Assembly: GCA_025059875.1 (NCBI GenBank)
Contig: JANXCT010000002.1
Location: 217,180 to 281,179 of the forward strand
From: Candidatus Kapaibacterium sp.
Lineage (GTDB): Bacteria > Bacteroidota > Ignavibacteria > Kapaibacteriales > HRBIN21
DNA: 64,000 bases
Direction: 5' to 3'
In this document: positions 1 through 9,759 of the stretch, piece by piece
How the letters are laid out: every line of letters begins with the position of its first letter
How positions within the stretch are numbered: position 1 is the first letter of the stretch
The notes under the pieces: model-generated
Databases searched by the model: none
Seen by the model: the letters and a program-made list of their open reading frames with translations, nothing else
Told to the model about the DNA's origin: nothing
Made by a program: the position numbers and the translations under genes

Positions 1-1
1 C

Positions 2-580
2 CGAGCTATTGTTGACAAGACAGTCTACTCTGCTTTCTTGACTAAGCTCAAGCAGGCCGTCAGGGAGCTCTCCATTGGTGATCCTGCCGAGAACTACGAC
101 GTAGGACCTGTCATCTCTGCCCGTGCCAAAGAGAGCATCCTCTACTACATCAACGTCGGGCGTACTGAAGGAAAGCTCCTCGTTGGCGGGAACCCTATCG
201 GGGACTTGGATGGCTACTACATCGAGCCGACCGTCTTCGCCGACGTCCCACCGAGGGCACGCATTGCACAGGAAGAAATCTTCGGACCTGTACTGGCAGT
301 CATCAAGGCAAATGGCTTCGAAGATGCCCTCCGGATCGCTAACGGCACCATCTATGGTCTGACAGGCTCCGTTTACTCCCGAAATCCAGAGAAGCTGCGG
401 CAGGCACGAGAAGAGTTCTACGTTGGCAACCTCTACTTCAACCGCAAGTGTACTGGGGCCCTGGTTGGCGGCCATCCCTTCGGAGGTTTCAACATGAGCG
501 GCACTGACTCTAAAGCAGGCGGCCCCGACTACCTGCTCCTCTTCCTCCAGGGGAAGAGCGTCAGCGAAAAGATCGTTTAA
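2..580 (+). CDS. 1-pyrroline-5-carboxylate dehydrogenase, C-terminal part (5' end outside window)
   Basis: This is the C-terminal 192 residues of an aldehyde dehydrogenase that oxidises glutamate semialdehyde/1-pyrroline-5-carboxylate to glutamate in proline breakdown. The frame is open from base 2 (RAIVDKTVYSAF...), so the gene starts upstream of the window. Visible family marks are QEEIFGPVL, the NLYFNRKCTGALVG stretch typical of P5C dehydrogenases rather than other ALDHs, and the following HPFGGFNMSGT. The catalytic Cys and the NAD-binding half lie off the edge. The sensor kinase on the same strand begins 28 bases downstream and may be co-transcribed. The family assignment is secure; whether it is free-standing or the C-terminal part of a PutA fusion cannot be seen. 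Confidence 0.9.
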   Translation, partial: RAIVDKTVYSAFLTKLKQAVRELSIGDPAENYDVGPVISARAKESILYYINVGRTEGKLLVGGNPIGDLDGYYIEPTVFADVPPRARIAQEEIFGPVLAVIKANGFEDALRIANGTIYGLTGSVYSRNPEKLRQAREEFYVGNLYFNRKCTGALVGGHPFGGFNMSGTDSKAGGPDYLLLFLQGKSVSEKIV

Positions 581-608
581 AGTTCCATGGCGAGGTGCCG
601 AGAACCAT

Positions 609-2912
609 ATGTGGCAGAGAGGCTACCATCTACCCATGCAACGCCTTCAACACTGGCTGTTACCTATTGGTTTGCCTTTAGTCGCTCTACTGGCAGCCGG
701 TGAGCTTGGGATTCTCTTCTACAAGCGGAACCTTGAGGCCGAGCTGCGCCGTAATGGGGACGACATAATCGCTATCGCTGCCTACCGCGACTCTGTGCAG
801 CTGCAGCCAGGACGAGCCTTCTTCCATCAACACGCACTTCGAGAGCGCTTATCCTCGGACCGTTCCTCCCCTTACCGAGGAATTTCCTCGTTCATGGACT
901 CTCTGGGGCTTTGGGATACCCCAACCTTCTTGCACCGCTGCCGCACTGAATTGGCAATTCTAGGGGCCCACCAGTCACGGCTGGTGGACTCTATCAACCG
1001 TGCAGACACGCTACAGTTCTTGCTGTTAGGAGTGATCTTCATCGTGACCCTCTCCCTCTTCCCTCTCCTTGCAGCCTACCGCAGCAATCTTCAGCGTCAC
1101 GCTCAGCTCCTTACCAAGCTCCAAGAGAGCGAAGCCCGATACCGTGACCTCGTGGAGCATGTTCCTGATCTGATCCAGTCTGTAGCTGCTGATGGGCGCT
1201 TTGTCTACGTTAATCGCTACTGGCGCCAGGTCATGGGGTATGGCGAGGAGGAAATTCGACAGCTTCGCATCTGGGACATTCTCCGCCCCGACCAAATCCC
1301 TAAATGCCAGGACCTCTTCCGACGTGTCTTCCAGGATAGAGTGTTGTTCAACGTGGAGACAGTGTTCGTCACCAAGCAAGGAGAACCGCTCTACGTGAGT
1401 GGGAACGTTACCGTTCTCCCTGACCCCGTTACTGGCGAACTTGTCACTCGAGCTCTCTTTCGGGACATCACGGAGCAGTGCCGCCAAGTAGAACAGCTCC
1501 AACGGCAGGAGGCAATTGCTAACACTGTCTCCCGAATAGCGCAGCAACTCCTTGCCACGCTTCACCCCGAGGCAATCGCCCCTACGGTCCTTGCCCAGCT
1601 CGGCGATGTTCTCAACGTTGACACTATCTACATGGTCGCGCTTCCAGAGGGGACCCCGCATGTTGTAGCCGTATGGAGTCGAGAGAAAGAGCTAGAGCAA
1701 ACGATTCGCGCAACCTTTTCTCCACCCTGCTGGGAGAACTGTCAGCCCCTGCGGGACCGCCTCAGCGCGATCGCTGTCGTTGAGGCAACGGCAGAGGAGC
1801 TCTCTTCGGCTCCCGCTTTCCAACAGTGCCACCGGCCAGTGCAATCCCTGCTGTGGGTCCCAATTACCCGCCAGGGGCACCTCTGGGGCCTCATCGGCAC
1901 CGAAGATTGGCGCACAGTTCGATCATGGCTGCCCACAGAACGCACGGCTCTGGAAAGCACTGCGGCAAGTTTGCTCTCCGCCTTCGATCGTGCCTCTGCT
2001 TACCAGCAGCTCCAACGCTTTGCCGAAGACCTCTTGGAGGCCCGGAACGCGCTGGAAGTCTATGCCCAGGAACTCCGCCAAGCCAACGAGGAGCTCCAAG
2101 AGCGCAACGCGGAAAAGGACCGCATTATGTCCATCATTTCCCACGATCTGCGCTCACCGCTGGGAGGAATTCGAGGATTAGCAGAACTGCTCCAAGGTGA
2201 GGATGCTGAGAATCCACGGGTGGTACGGGAATTCGCTCAACTGATCGGCGACACGGTCAACCACCTTCTCAGCCTTGTCAACGACCTGCTGGAAGTTGCC
2301 CGAATCGAGTCCGGCAGACTTCGGCTATCGGCGTCTGCAACTGACCTCCGCGAGCTTGTCCACTCTGCTGTCCGAGTTCTGGACGGATTAGCACGTTCAA
2401 AGGAGATAGCACTCTACGTTGAGTGTCCGGAGTCCCCCGTTATCGCTACCGTAGACGCCCCGAAAATAGCCCAGGTCATCAACAATCTCCTTAGCAACGC
2501 GATCAAGTTCACTCCTCGCGGTGGACGCGTCATACTTACCCTCCATCAACAGGCGCAGGGTGTGAAGCTTGTCGTTGAGGATACCGGGATCGGGATTCCT
2601 CCAGAACATATGCCCCACCTCTTCGAGAAACTCGGACCCCATCAGCGCCCTGGAACTGATGGCGAGAAAGGGACTGGCTTAGGGATGCCCATCATCAAGC
2701 ACCTCGTCGAACTCCACGGCGGCAGTATCACCGTAGAGAGCACTGTCGGAGTCGGCACACGCATCACAGTCTATCTCCCCTCCTGTCCTCCGGTGGTGGC
2801 AGAGGAGGCCCCCTTCTCCCACCATTGTTCCGATCTCCCTTCAGTAAACGACTCCCTCCTCTCGAAGCAGAGTTCTCGAAGGGGCTCATGCATGGACATG
2901 TTCCGGCTCTAA
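609..2912 (+). CDS. membrane sensor histidine kinase (PAS-GAF-HisKA-HATPase)
   Basis: A 767-residue hybrid-free sensor kinase. Transmembrane segments at about residues 17-37 and 136-156 bracket a periplasmic loop of roughly 100 residues. A PAS domain follows (about 174-290, [16 protein letters not shown]), then a GAF-like domain (about 300-460), a short coiled coil (470-503), the HisKA domain with His512 in SHDLRSPL, and the ATPase domain with N box [11 protein letters not shown]1 box DTGIGIP and G2 box KGTGLGM. The last 40 residues are Ser/Pro-rich and unassigned. No response regulator is adjacent, so the output is unknown. Its 3' end overlaps the convergent nuoB by 27 bases. An in-frame ATG at 636 is an alternative start; neither start has a close Shine-Dalgarno. 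Confidence 0.93.
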   Translation: MWQRGYHLPMQRLQHWLLPIGLPLVALLAAGELGILFYKRNLEAELRRNGDDIIAIAAYRDSVQLQPGRAFFHQHALRERLSSDRSSPYRGISSFMDSLGLWDTPTFLHRCRTELAILGAHQSRLVDSINRADTLQFLLLGVIFIVTLSLFPLLAAYRSNLQRHAQLLTKLQESEARYRDLVEHVPDLIQSVAADGRFVYVNRYWRQVMGYGEEEIRQLRIWDILRPDQIPKCQDLFRRVFQDRVLFNVETVFVTKQGEPLYVSGNVTVLPDPVTGELVTRALFRDITEQCRQVEQLQRQEAIANTVSRIAQQLLATLHPEAIAPTVLAQLGDVLNVDTIYMVALPEGTPHVVAVWSREKELEQTIRATFSPPCWENCQPLRDRLSAIAVVEATAEELSSAPAFQQCHRPVQSLLWVPITRQGHLWGLIGTEDWRTVRSWLPTERTALESTAASLLSAFDRASAYQQLQRFAEDLLEARNALEVYAQELRQANEELQERNAEKDRIMSIISHDLRSPLGGIRGLAELLQGEDAENPRVVREFAQLIGDTVNHLLSLVNDLLEVARIESGRLRLSASATDLRELVHSAVRVLDGLARSKEIALYVECPESPVIATVDAPKIAQVINNLLSNAIKFTPRGGRVILTLHQQAQGVKLVVEDTGIGIPPEHMPHLFEKLGPHQRPGTDGEKGTGLGMPIIKHLVELHGGSITVESTVGVGTRITVYLPSCPPVVAEEAPFSHHCSDLPSVNDSLLSKQSSRRGSCMDMFRL

Positions 2913-3449
2913 GTACCAGCGCCGAGGCTGCTGCTCCGGTACCATCGACTGCGTCCCTGCCTCGATGAGTACTGGACGATACTCCGGACGCTTGATCTTC
3001 TCTTGGATCACCATCAGCGCTTTCAGCAGTGCCTCCGGCCGCGGAGGACAGCCAGAGACGTAGACATCCACTGGCAGAAACTGGTCAATCCCTTGGACCA
3101 CGGAGTAGCTGCGGAACATCCCCCCTGTAGAGGCGCAAACGCCCATGGAGATCACCCATTTCGGCTCTGGCATCTGATCGTAGATCTTCCGCACGACCCA
3201 AGCCATCTTGTACGTGACCGTCCCCGCAACGATCAGCAGATCTGACTGCCGCGGGGAGAAGCGAAATACCTCCGCTCCGAAACGGGCAACGTCGAAGCGC
3301 GGGCCGGCAAACGCCATCATCTCAATAGCACAGCACGAGATTCCAAGCGGCATCGGCCACAGCGCGTTCCGCTGAGCCCACTTGATGAGCGCCTCGACAG
3401 TAGTCGTCAGGAAGCCCTCCCGCTGTATGGTGTTCAGTAGAGCATTCAT
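2886..3449 (-). CDS. nuoB: NADH-quinone oxidoreductase subunit B
   Basis: This is the 187-residue complex I subunit that carries the terminal iron-sulfur cluster N2 in the peripheral arm, next to the quinone site. The cluster ligands are visible in order: adjacent cysteines in [10 protein letters not shown], then VCASTGGMF, then [12 protein letters not shown]. nuoA lies 62 bases upstream on the same strand, and no nuoC follows: the downstream neighbour is the convergent sensor kinase, which it overlaps. The rest of complex I must therefore be encoded elsewhere in the genome. Confidence 0.97.
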   Translation of the reverse strand: MNALLNTIQREGFLTTTVEALIKWAQRNALWPMPLGISCCAIEMMAFAGPRFDVARFGAEVFRFSPRQSDLLIVAGTVTYKMAWVVRKIYDQMPEPKWVISMGVCASTGGMFRSYSVVQGIDQFLPVDVYVSGCPPRPEALLKALMVIQEKIKRPEYRPVLIEAGTQSMVPEQQPRRWYLEPEHVHA

Positions 3450-3511
3450 TTGGCCCGTCCAGGACTGTTGTACAGAGGCGCAAGCTGAGACGAACTCCAG
3501 CTACTTTATAT

Positions 3512-3868
3512 TTATTCACTCCACTGCAGAATGCCCTTGCGCCAGACGTACACGAGGCCCACCAACAAGACAGCAATGAAGAGCGCCATCCCCGCCAAGC
3601 CGAGAAAGCCCAACTCACGGAACTGTACTGCCCAGGGGTACATGAAGACGATTTCGATGTCAAACACGATGAAGACCATCGCCACCATGTAGAACTTGAC
3701 CGAAAAGCGCTCACGAGCCGTCCGGATGGGTTCCATTCCACTCTCGTAGGTGGTCAGCTTTCTCCACGTTGGGCGGCGCGGCCCTAAGAGCTCTGCGGCT
3801 AAAATGTTGGTCGCACCAAAGAGGGCACTCGCAACGATCATGACCATCACGGGTACGTAGGCGTCCAT
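3512..3868 (-). CDS. nuoA: NADH-quinone oxidoreductase subunit A
   Basis: A small membrane subunit of complex I (118 residues) with three predicted helices, at about residues 5-28, 60-82 and 88-111. The conserved loop between helices 1 and 2 is present (YESGMEPI, then [20 protein letters not shown]). It forms a two-gene unit with nuoB. A box resembling a Bacteroidota -7 element on the minus strand (TAATTTCG, one mismatch to TAnnTTTG) lies about 32 bases upstream. Confidence 0.96.
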   Translation of the reverse strand: MDAYVPVMVMIVASALFGATNILAAELLGPRRPTWRKLTTYESGMEPIRTARERFSVKFYMVAMVFIVFDIEIVFMYPWAVQFRELGFLGLAGMALFIAVLLVGLVYVWRKGILQWSE

Positions 3869-3932
3869 CCTTCCTCACGGAGCTTTTTCAAACCGAGCAC
3901 GAAATTACGCCTCCCCAAGCGGAGCCGTGGTG

Positions 3933-3940
3933 TATCTTTG
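3933..3940 (+). promoter_or_regulatory. TAnnTTTG -7-like box upstream of permease pseudogene
   Basis: TATCTTTG matches the Bacteroidota -7 consensus TAnnTTTG and lies 24 bases before the ATG of the decayed permease. No clear -33 TTG is seen at the usual distance. Confidence 0.4.
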
Positions 3941-3964
3941 CAAAAGCTACCACAGCTCGTCCCT

Positions 3965-5442
3965 ATGCAACCTACCGGAAAGGCCGCCAGTCTTGTTCGC
4001 CGCTTGGGGTGGTGGAGCGCACTGGCACTAGTGATCGGAAGCGTCATTGGCTCCGGCATCTTCAAGAAGTCTTCCGTCATGGCAGCACAGCTAGGCTCAG
4101 CAGAGCTCCTCCTCCTCGCATGGTTGGCCGCAGGCCTCATCACGCTCTGTGGAGTGCTCACGAATGCAGAAATCGCAAGCATTGCTCCCCATCACCGGCG
4201 GCCAATATGTCTTCTTCAGCGCCATGTACGGAAACTTCTTTGCCTATCTCTATGGCTGGGCAATGGTCAGCGTTGTCCAGACCGGCTCGATTGCTTCCAT
4301 CGCATACGTCTTCGCCGAACATCTGCAGTACTTCATCCCCTTGCCGCGTCTCCCTGCAGCCGTTGAGCAAAGCGTTGCAGTCTAGCTCCCAGGGATTGGC
4401 ACCATCACACCACTGAGTCACCTGGGAGTGAAGCTGCTCACAATTGCCGCTATCTGGGTCTTGACAGCTGTTAACATTCGTGGTGTACACCTCGGCGGCG
4501 GTATACAGGTGCTCCTTACCGCCCTGAAGGTTGGTGCAATTCTGGTCCTTGTGGTCCTTGGGCTGTCTGCTATTGCCCGTGGCCTGCCGGAGACTGCCGT
4601 AGCTCCCTCTTCTCTCAGCCCACCCTCTGGGGCATGGGCCCTCATAGCTGCTTTCGCGGCGGCATTGGCTGGTGCCTTCTGGGCCTACGAGGGATGGAAC
4701 AACATCACATACGTAGCCGGGGAGATTCGCTCTGCAGACCGCATTGTGCCGCGCGCCCTCATCGTTGGGATGCTTGCCGTCACGGTGATCTATCTCTTCT
4801 CAACATCAGCTACATTGCGGCCTTGCCGCTGGAAGTCATGGCTCGCTCCGAGCTGGTCGGTGTTGCTGCTGCCAACGTAGCCTTAGGTTCAGGCGGAGCG
4901 GCCTTCATGCCCTGGCGGTGATACTCTCTACACTGGGCACAACCAACGGTACGATTCTGACAACTGCCCGACTCATCTATGGCATGTCAACCCACGGCCA
5001 CCTGCCAAGAGCGCTGAGCTATCTCCATCCTCAGCACCAGACACCAAGTGCTGCATTGCTCTTCCAAGCTGCCTGGGCTTCGCTCCTAGTGCTTAGCGGC
5101 ACGTTCGATACCCTGACGGACATGCTCATCGTCGTCAGTTGGGCATTCTATGCGCTGGGGGCCATCGGGATTTTCATTTTGCGCCGCAAGTTTCCAGATG
5201 CCCCACGTCCTTGGCGTGTGCCAGGATATCCTGTGGTTCCGCTCCTCTTCGCAGCCGTTGCAGCAGCCTTCGTCGCTGTGAGCCTCGCGGCTGACATCAC
5301 AGCCTATTTGCGTGGTGAGATCCCCTTCATGCGCACTGTGTCCGGGATCGCGCTCACTGCCTCAGGCATTCCCCTCTACCTCCTCCTACCCCGGAGGCAG
5401 ACTGTCGTGCCCAGCGTGCCAAGGAGCAGGGAAGGGATATGA
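3965..5442 (+). pseudogene. APC-family amino-acid permease, multiply disrupted
   Basis: The translated pieces join into one 12-TM amino acid-polyamine-organocation transporter. It starts MQPTGK at 3965, with the first helix [19 protein letters not shown]. The frame changes near 4180-4190 (after TNAEIAS, resuming [11 protein letters not shown]). There is an in-frame TAG at 4383-4385, a frame change near 4795-4801 (VIYL to LLNISYIAAL), and another near 4900-4910 (GSGGAAF to ALAVILSTLGTT). Three frameshifts plus one nonsense codon make a full-length product very unlikely. Most flanking genes are intact, so sequencing error is a poor explanation for all four lesions. Its last codon overlaps the next open frame as ATGA. 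Confidence 0.9.
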
Positions 5443-5951
5443 CTGAAAGACCGCATCGGCTGAAGCCAGACGAGCTCATGGAGCGCACAGTGAGTCTCTT
5501 CCGGGCCGAGTCCAAGCAAAAGGGCACTGTCCTCCGCTTCGACATGCTGGCGGACCCTCACCCTACCATACTTGGCGATCGCCGACTACCCCAACGGCTA
5601 CCGGCTAAGCCGGTACTGGCAAGGCCGGTGGAGAACGTCCTCCAGTACACCGCGCCGGGGCGTACTTTGCCTGCTACCAACAACCCAGAGCACCCAGTTT
5701 GGAAGCCGTGCATAGCAGGAGTGGGGATGCCACCTGGGGACACCGCAGCCGCTCTCTCTGTGACCCAACTCTCCGCAAACTTCCCTACCGCTGAGGAAGG
5801 CTCCTACAGGCTTGGGACTCCCTATCATCCGTCACGCTATGGAAGCCCACCGAGCCTAACCAAGGATCGCTCCTGCAGGGAAAGGAGCAGCATACTTCGT
5901 ACCTTCCCCCCGCGATACGGCCATAGGTCCTACTGTATGGAGTCGGTAGCC
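5439..5951 (+). pseudogene. probable remnant of a histidine-kinase ATPase domain
   Basis: This is an open frame of 171 codons with no intact domain. The order of degraded motifs follows a histidine-kinase C-terminus: LMERTVSLFRAESKQKG (the stretch after the DHp helix), ILGDRR (ATP-lid approach), VENVLQYTAPGRTL (N box, where NxxxNAxxYTPxG is expected), IAGVGMPPGD (G1, expected DTGIGxPP) and YRLGTP (G2, expected GTGLGL). The catalytic Asn and Gly residues are lost and spacings are shortened. The frame happens to stay open into the YciO-type gene that follows. This reading is motif-based inference; a rapidly diverged unknown protein is the alternative. Confidence 0.5.
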
Positions 5952-6602
5952 ATGAAAGCACTTCGGTTTCGCCTGCACACAGTTACGCCAGAGCGTCATA
6001 AGCTGGAGCGAATTGCTGAAGCCCTACAGCTTGGTGCCATCTTGCTCTATCCCACCGATACGGGCTTTGCTCTCGGCTGCCAGTTGGGCAACAAGTTTGC
6101 GATAGATCGGCTCCGGCTCATTCGCCACCTTCCCTCTGGCAAGCCATTGACGTTCCTCTGCGATTCGCTGCGGCACCTCTCCGAGTTCGCCTACGTCTCC
6201 ACCCAAGCATACCGCATCCTAAAGCGCCTAGTCCCTGGCCCCTACACATTCATCCTGCCAGCAACGAAGGCGGTACCGTATTACGCCCAAGACCTGAAGC
6301 GAAAGACTGCCGGCATCCGAGTCCCTGACTCTTCTGTCTGCCTAGCCTTACTGCGTATCATCGGATCCCCCATCATCTCCATCAGTGCGGTTGGAGAAGA
6401 GGAGAGCACTGAGGCACCAGAGCCAGAAGCGATCGTAGAGCGCTTCGCAGCACTCGTTGATATCATCGTCGAGCTGGATGACTACCACTTTCTCGGCCCC
6501 TCCACCATCATCGATCTCACGGAAGACCCGCCACGCCTCTTGCGCCGCGGAGCAGGACTTGAGCGGGCTTTAGAGGTACTGCCGCTAGAGGAAACTCCCT
6601 GA
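5952..6602 (+). CDS. YrdC/Sua5-domain protein of the YciO type (threonylcarbamoyl-AMP synthase-like)
   Basis: 216 residues of the YrdC fold. The family makes threonylcarbamoyl-AMP from threonine, bicarbonate and ATP for tRNA t6A37; the YciO branch is related but its role is less certain. Seen here are LYPTDTGFALGC, the KPLTFLCDSLRHLSEF stretch and VPGPYTFILPATK, followed by RKTAGIRVPD and GPSTIIDLT near the end, a YciO-like layout without the Sua5 C-terminal domain. I chose the ATG at 5952 because GGAG lies 9 bases upstream and homology begins there. The longer open frame from 5439 adds a degenerate segment that does not belong to the protein. Confidence 0.88.
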   Translation: MKALRFRLHTVTPERHKLERIAEALQLGAILLYPTDTGFALGCQLGNKFAIDRLRLIRHLPSGKPLTFLCDSLRHLSEFAYVSTQAYRILKRLVPGPYTFILPATKAVPYYAQDLKRKTAGIRVPDSSVCLALLRIIGSPIISISAVGEEESTEAPEPEAIVERFAALVDIIVELDDYHFLGPSTIIDLTEDPPRLLRRGAGLERALEVLPLEETP

Positions 6603-6605
6603 AGA

Positions 6606-8171
6606 TCAGCGAACGACGTGCAAGGCTCGGAGGACCGATCGCTGACCAACTCTCAGACGGTACAGGTACAGCCCTGACGGCAAACCTCCAAGGTTGACCG
6701 GAAGCCGATGATATCCTGCAGCAAGCTCGGTCTGCAAGAGAGGCCGCACAACACGACCGTGGATGTCCAACAATGCTACCTCAACGGGAGCAGCTTCCGG
6801 CAGGTTGAAAGAAATCGTCGCCGTCTGAGAAGCCGGGTTTGGATACGCTTCCAAGCCGAACTCCCACGGTTCCCCAATTCCTACGACCTCGGGTGGATGG
6901 AAGAGGGGTAGCGGAGAGAACTCTCGCAACAGAACTCGCTGGACCTGCGTCTGTGGAGCCCCAAACCATTGGAGGAGTGCGGCAGCGTAGACCTGCCGAT
7001 AGTCATACTGCATCAGAAGGTCACCCCGAGGATCTAGATTCTCCAGGTCCGGATCCTGACCGTGGATGCGGCCGCCTAAGACCCGAGTTCCGAAGATGAA
7101 CATCGGGGCTGCAGTCCCGTGATCTGTCCCAGCGGTGGCATTCTCCTCTACCCGGCGTCCAAATTCCGAGAAGGTCATCCCCGCCACACGGTCAGCAATG
7201 CCAAGGGCTTTGAGATCATCCATGAAGGCCTTCAAAGCATCGGACAGCTCCTTCAGAAGCGAGGCGTGCACACCACTGACACCGCCTTGGTAGGCATGAG
7301 TATCGAAAGCATTGCGCTCTATCCCAACAACGTATACTTTCGCACCCAGGCCACCACTGATCAGTTGAGCAACGATGCGAAGCTTCTGTGCCAGGTCTGT
7401 GTCTGGATACGTCACACGATTCGTCCCCCGCTCTGCCGCCCGGCGCACAGACACGGCGTAGCGCTGCGCTGCCCGTGCAACAGAGCGCAGGAAGAGGAGC
7501 TCCTGCCCTGCCGGTGTCTCTGGCAACGGGCCACCGAAACCTCCATCACTGCTAGCAGCAAGAAGGCGGTAGAACTCTCGCGGATTCCGGAAGCTAACCC
7601 CCATGAGCCCACGCTCACTCTGGAGCACCAGGGAGGAAGCTCCTCCAATCTGAACAGCCAGCGGCTCCGGCGGAATCTCGCCCAATGGGAGATCCTCTAC
7701 GAGCGTCTCCAAGTATCGCCCCAGCCACCCCGTTCCGAGGAATACATCAGCATCCGTTGCCGTAACCCAAATATCCGTCCCCCGGAAGTGGGAGCGATCG
7801 GGATTAGGATAGATGACTCCCTGCACGATCGCCAACTCTCCGCGGTCGTAGAGAGCCTTCAAGCCTCCTAACACCGGATGCCACCCAAGGGTATCGGTTA
7901 GTCGAAGTGTCTGTGACTTTGGGATTGCCAATGTCGGTCGGAGAGCATAGTAGCGTGGATTTTCAATCGGAACCAAGGTGTTGAGGCCATCGTTGCCCCC
8001 TTGGAGCTGGATGAGGACGAAGACACGATCGTTGTGCTCGGTCAGCCGTCGCAGGCGATCCATCGCTGGGGAGTACGCCAACGCTTGCGCAGGGAATCGC
8101 CCTAATGCTGGCAGCGCCGATAGCAGGATGCCAGCCTTCGCTGAATACGCAAGGAAGTCGCGCCGATCCAT
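6606..8171 (-). CDS. DUF1501 secreted protein with Por/T9SS C-terminal sorting domain
   Basis: 521 residues. It starts with a Tat-like signal (RRDFLAYSAKAG followed by a hydrophobic stretch, residues 2-32). The body is DUF1501, a sulfatase-like alkaline-phosphatase-superfamily fold of unknown activity (VLIQLQGGNDGLNTLVP, FSEFGRRVEENATAGTDHG). The last 80 residues are a type A sorting domain (YPNPASQTATISF ... GRVV ... LPSGLYLYRL), which directs export through the type IX machinery and surface attachment. It sits 17 bases downstream of the DUF1800 gene, the usual partner of DUF1501. The pair is known from many Bacteroidota and Planctomycetes; its substrate is unknown. Confidence 0.92.
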   Translation of the reverse strand: MDRRDFLAYSAKAGILLSALPALGRFPAQALAYSPAMDRLRRLTEHNDRVFVLIQLQGGNDGLNTLVPIENPRYYALRPTLAIPKSQTLRLTDTLGWHPVLGGLKALYDRGELAIVQGVIYPNPDRSHFRGTDIWVTATDADVFLGTGWLGRYLETLVEDLPLGEIPPEPLAVQIGGASSLVLQSERGLMGVSFRNPREFYRLLAASSDGGFGGPLPETPAGQELLFLRSVARAAQRYAVSVRRAAERGTNRVTYPDTDLAQKLRIVAQLISGGLGAKVYVVGIERNAFDTHAYQGGVSGVHASLLKELSDALKAFMDDLKALGIADRVAGMTFSEFGRRVEENATAGTDHGTAAPMFIFGTRVLGGRIHGQDPDLENLDPRGDLLMQYDYRQVYAAALLQWFGAPQTQVQRVLLREFSPLPLFHPPEVVGIGEPWEFGLEAYPNPASQTATISFNLPEAAPVEVALLDIHGRVVRPLLQTELAAGYHRLPVNLGGLPSGLYLYRLRVGQRSVLRALHVVR

Positions 8172-8188
8172 AGCTCCCTCGCTCTGTC

Positions 8189-9679
8189 CTACGTTAACTG
8201 GTACTCGGGCAAGCGAGTCAATGCTTTCAGGAACATTCGCAGCCGCGCATCGGCATTTGGAGCGTCAATGCTCCACTCGTACTCCGGAGAGCCCTGGAGC
8301 AGCTCTGAGAGCAGCCACTCCTCTTGCTCACTTGTCAGCGGGTAGGCCAGCAAGAAGCGGGCTACGTCCTTCACGAACTGCCGGGCATTCGTGTGTGATT
8401 GGAACTGCCGCGCAAAGGCCACTACGTCAACCTGGAAGGGCAGCGCAGCGCCCGTGAAGCTTTTGCCGTCGATGAGTAGCTCAGCAATTCGCTGGCGCAG
8501 TGGTAGCGTCATTGTGGTTATCCACAGCCGATGGCCCTTCCAGCCTTCCACTGTCGGCGGGTTGAGCAGCTCTAGCTCCAATGCTGCTGCGGCCCGAACA
8601 GCATAACTGTACGCCTCCGGATGTCGCACGCCGAATTGCCGCAGCATACCCACGACGAAGTCCAACGGTGACTTGATCTGGGCACCGTAGAACTGCGGGT
8701 CAAAGAAGTGAGCGCTCCCTAAGAGAGTACGCAAGACCGGAGCCAGCTCATAGTTGTGCTGGATGAGGAGTTGGGCCAGCTGCTCCACGATACGCTCATC
8801 TGGGACGGCATACACGAAGAAGGAGTACAGCTTCCTAGCCAAGAACCGAGCACAGGCCGGCTGTTCAAAGATGATGCGAATCACGTCGTCGGTGCCCCAG
8901 TGCCCAGTCTGCCCTAAGAAGGTCTTGACGCCATCGTCGAACCGCTGCGGGATGAAGACCGACTCCAGACCAACTACGCGCCAGCCTGTCAGCGCCCGTG
9001 TGGCGGCTACAACATCCCATTCGGTGTAGTTGCCCACTCCCAAGGTGAACAGTTCCAGGAGCTCACGGGCAAAGTTCTCGTTCGGCTTGCCCACCATGTT
9101 CTCGTTGTTGTCCAAATAGATGAGCATGGCGGGGTCAGAAACCATTGCCCGCGTCAGTGCTCGAATATTCCCCCACACCATCCGACGGAAAGTCTCGTGC
9201 TGGATGTAGTGGTACTGCGGAATGTAGACCTTGTCCTTGTCCGTGGTGAAGTGGTTGTGCCAGAAGAAGACCATCTTCTCGCGGGCCGAGCGATCGGTCT
9301 CGACCATGAGCCGAACCCACCACTGCTGGAGCTCCGCGAAGCGCTGAGTAATGACAGAGAAATCCACGCGGATTCGCGGGTCTTCCCTCACCCATGCTCC
9401 CGGAGGTTCTGGCAGAGGGAGCTGGCGAAGCAGCGTATCAACGACCTCCTGCGGCGAGCGAGAAAGTGCCCATTGGAGTTCTTGGCGTGTACATTGAAAG
9501 CCTGCACGCCGCAGCAAATGCGCTGCACTGCGCTCATCCCACGGAACTTCGGACGAGGAGACATATGGCTCTAGCCCTGCTTGGACACGTACTGGCGGGG
9601 CAGCACTGACCCGGTGCAGTAGCTCCATACCCCGTTGAAATGGGTTCAGTACCGTCTCCAGAAACTCTCGCCGCCGCAT
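8189..9679 (-). CDS. DUF1800 family protein
   Basis: 496 residues of the DUF1800 family, first gene of the two-gene unit with DUF1501. Recognised by LLRRAGF near residue 65, the KMVFFWHNHFTT stretch, FARELLELFTLGVGNYTE, the ALTGW motif and the PPTVEGWKGHRLW region. It begins MRRREFLETV, a short twin-arginine-like start, but no clear hydrophobic signal core follows. A strong Shine-Dalgarno (GGAGGAG) precedes the ATG by 4 bases. Unlike its partner it has no T9SS sorting domain, so if the two work together they may sit in different compartments. Its biochemical role is unknown. Confidence 0.92.
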   Translation of the reverse strand: MRRREFLETVLNPFQRGMELLHRVSAAPPVRVQAGLEPYVSSSEVPWDERSAAHLLRRAGFQCTRQELQWALSRSPQEVVDTLLRQLPLPEPPGAWVREDPRIRVDFSVITQRFAELQQWWVRLMVETDRSAREKMVFFWHNHFTTDKDKVYIPQYHYIQHETFRRMVWGNIRALTRAMVSDPAMLIYLDNNENMVGKPNENFARELLELFTLGVGNYTEWDVVAATRALTGWRVVGLESVFIPQRFDDGVKTFLGQTGHWGTDDVIRIIFEQPACARFLARKLYSFFVYAVPDERIVEQLAQLLIQHNYELAPVLRTLLGSAHFFDPQFYGAQIKSPLDFVVGMLRQFGVRHPEAYSYAVRAAAALELELLNPPTVEGWKGHRLWITTMTLPLRQRIAELLIDGKSFTGAALPFQVDVVAFARQFQSHTNARQFVKDVARFLLAYPLTSEQEEWLLSELLQGSPEYEWSIDAPNADARLRMFLKALTRLPEYQLT

Positions 9680-9759
9680 CTGTCTCCTCCCCCATGAGAC
9701 CCGGCTTTTTCCCCATCAATCTACTAGGTTCCCTTGACACACCAGCCCTCCACTGCTCT

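Noticed and set aside
5439-6602. A single 387-residue fusion protein
   Set aside because: Homology to YciO begins at 5952, where GGAG and an ATG are well placed; the upstream 171 codons look like a decayed kinase segment.
7119-7871. A 250-codon plus-strand frame
   Set aside because: Antisense shadow of the DUF1501 gene, with no recognisable protein features.
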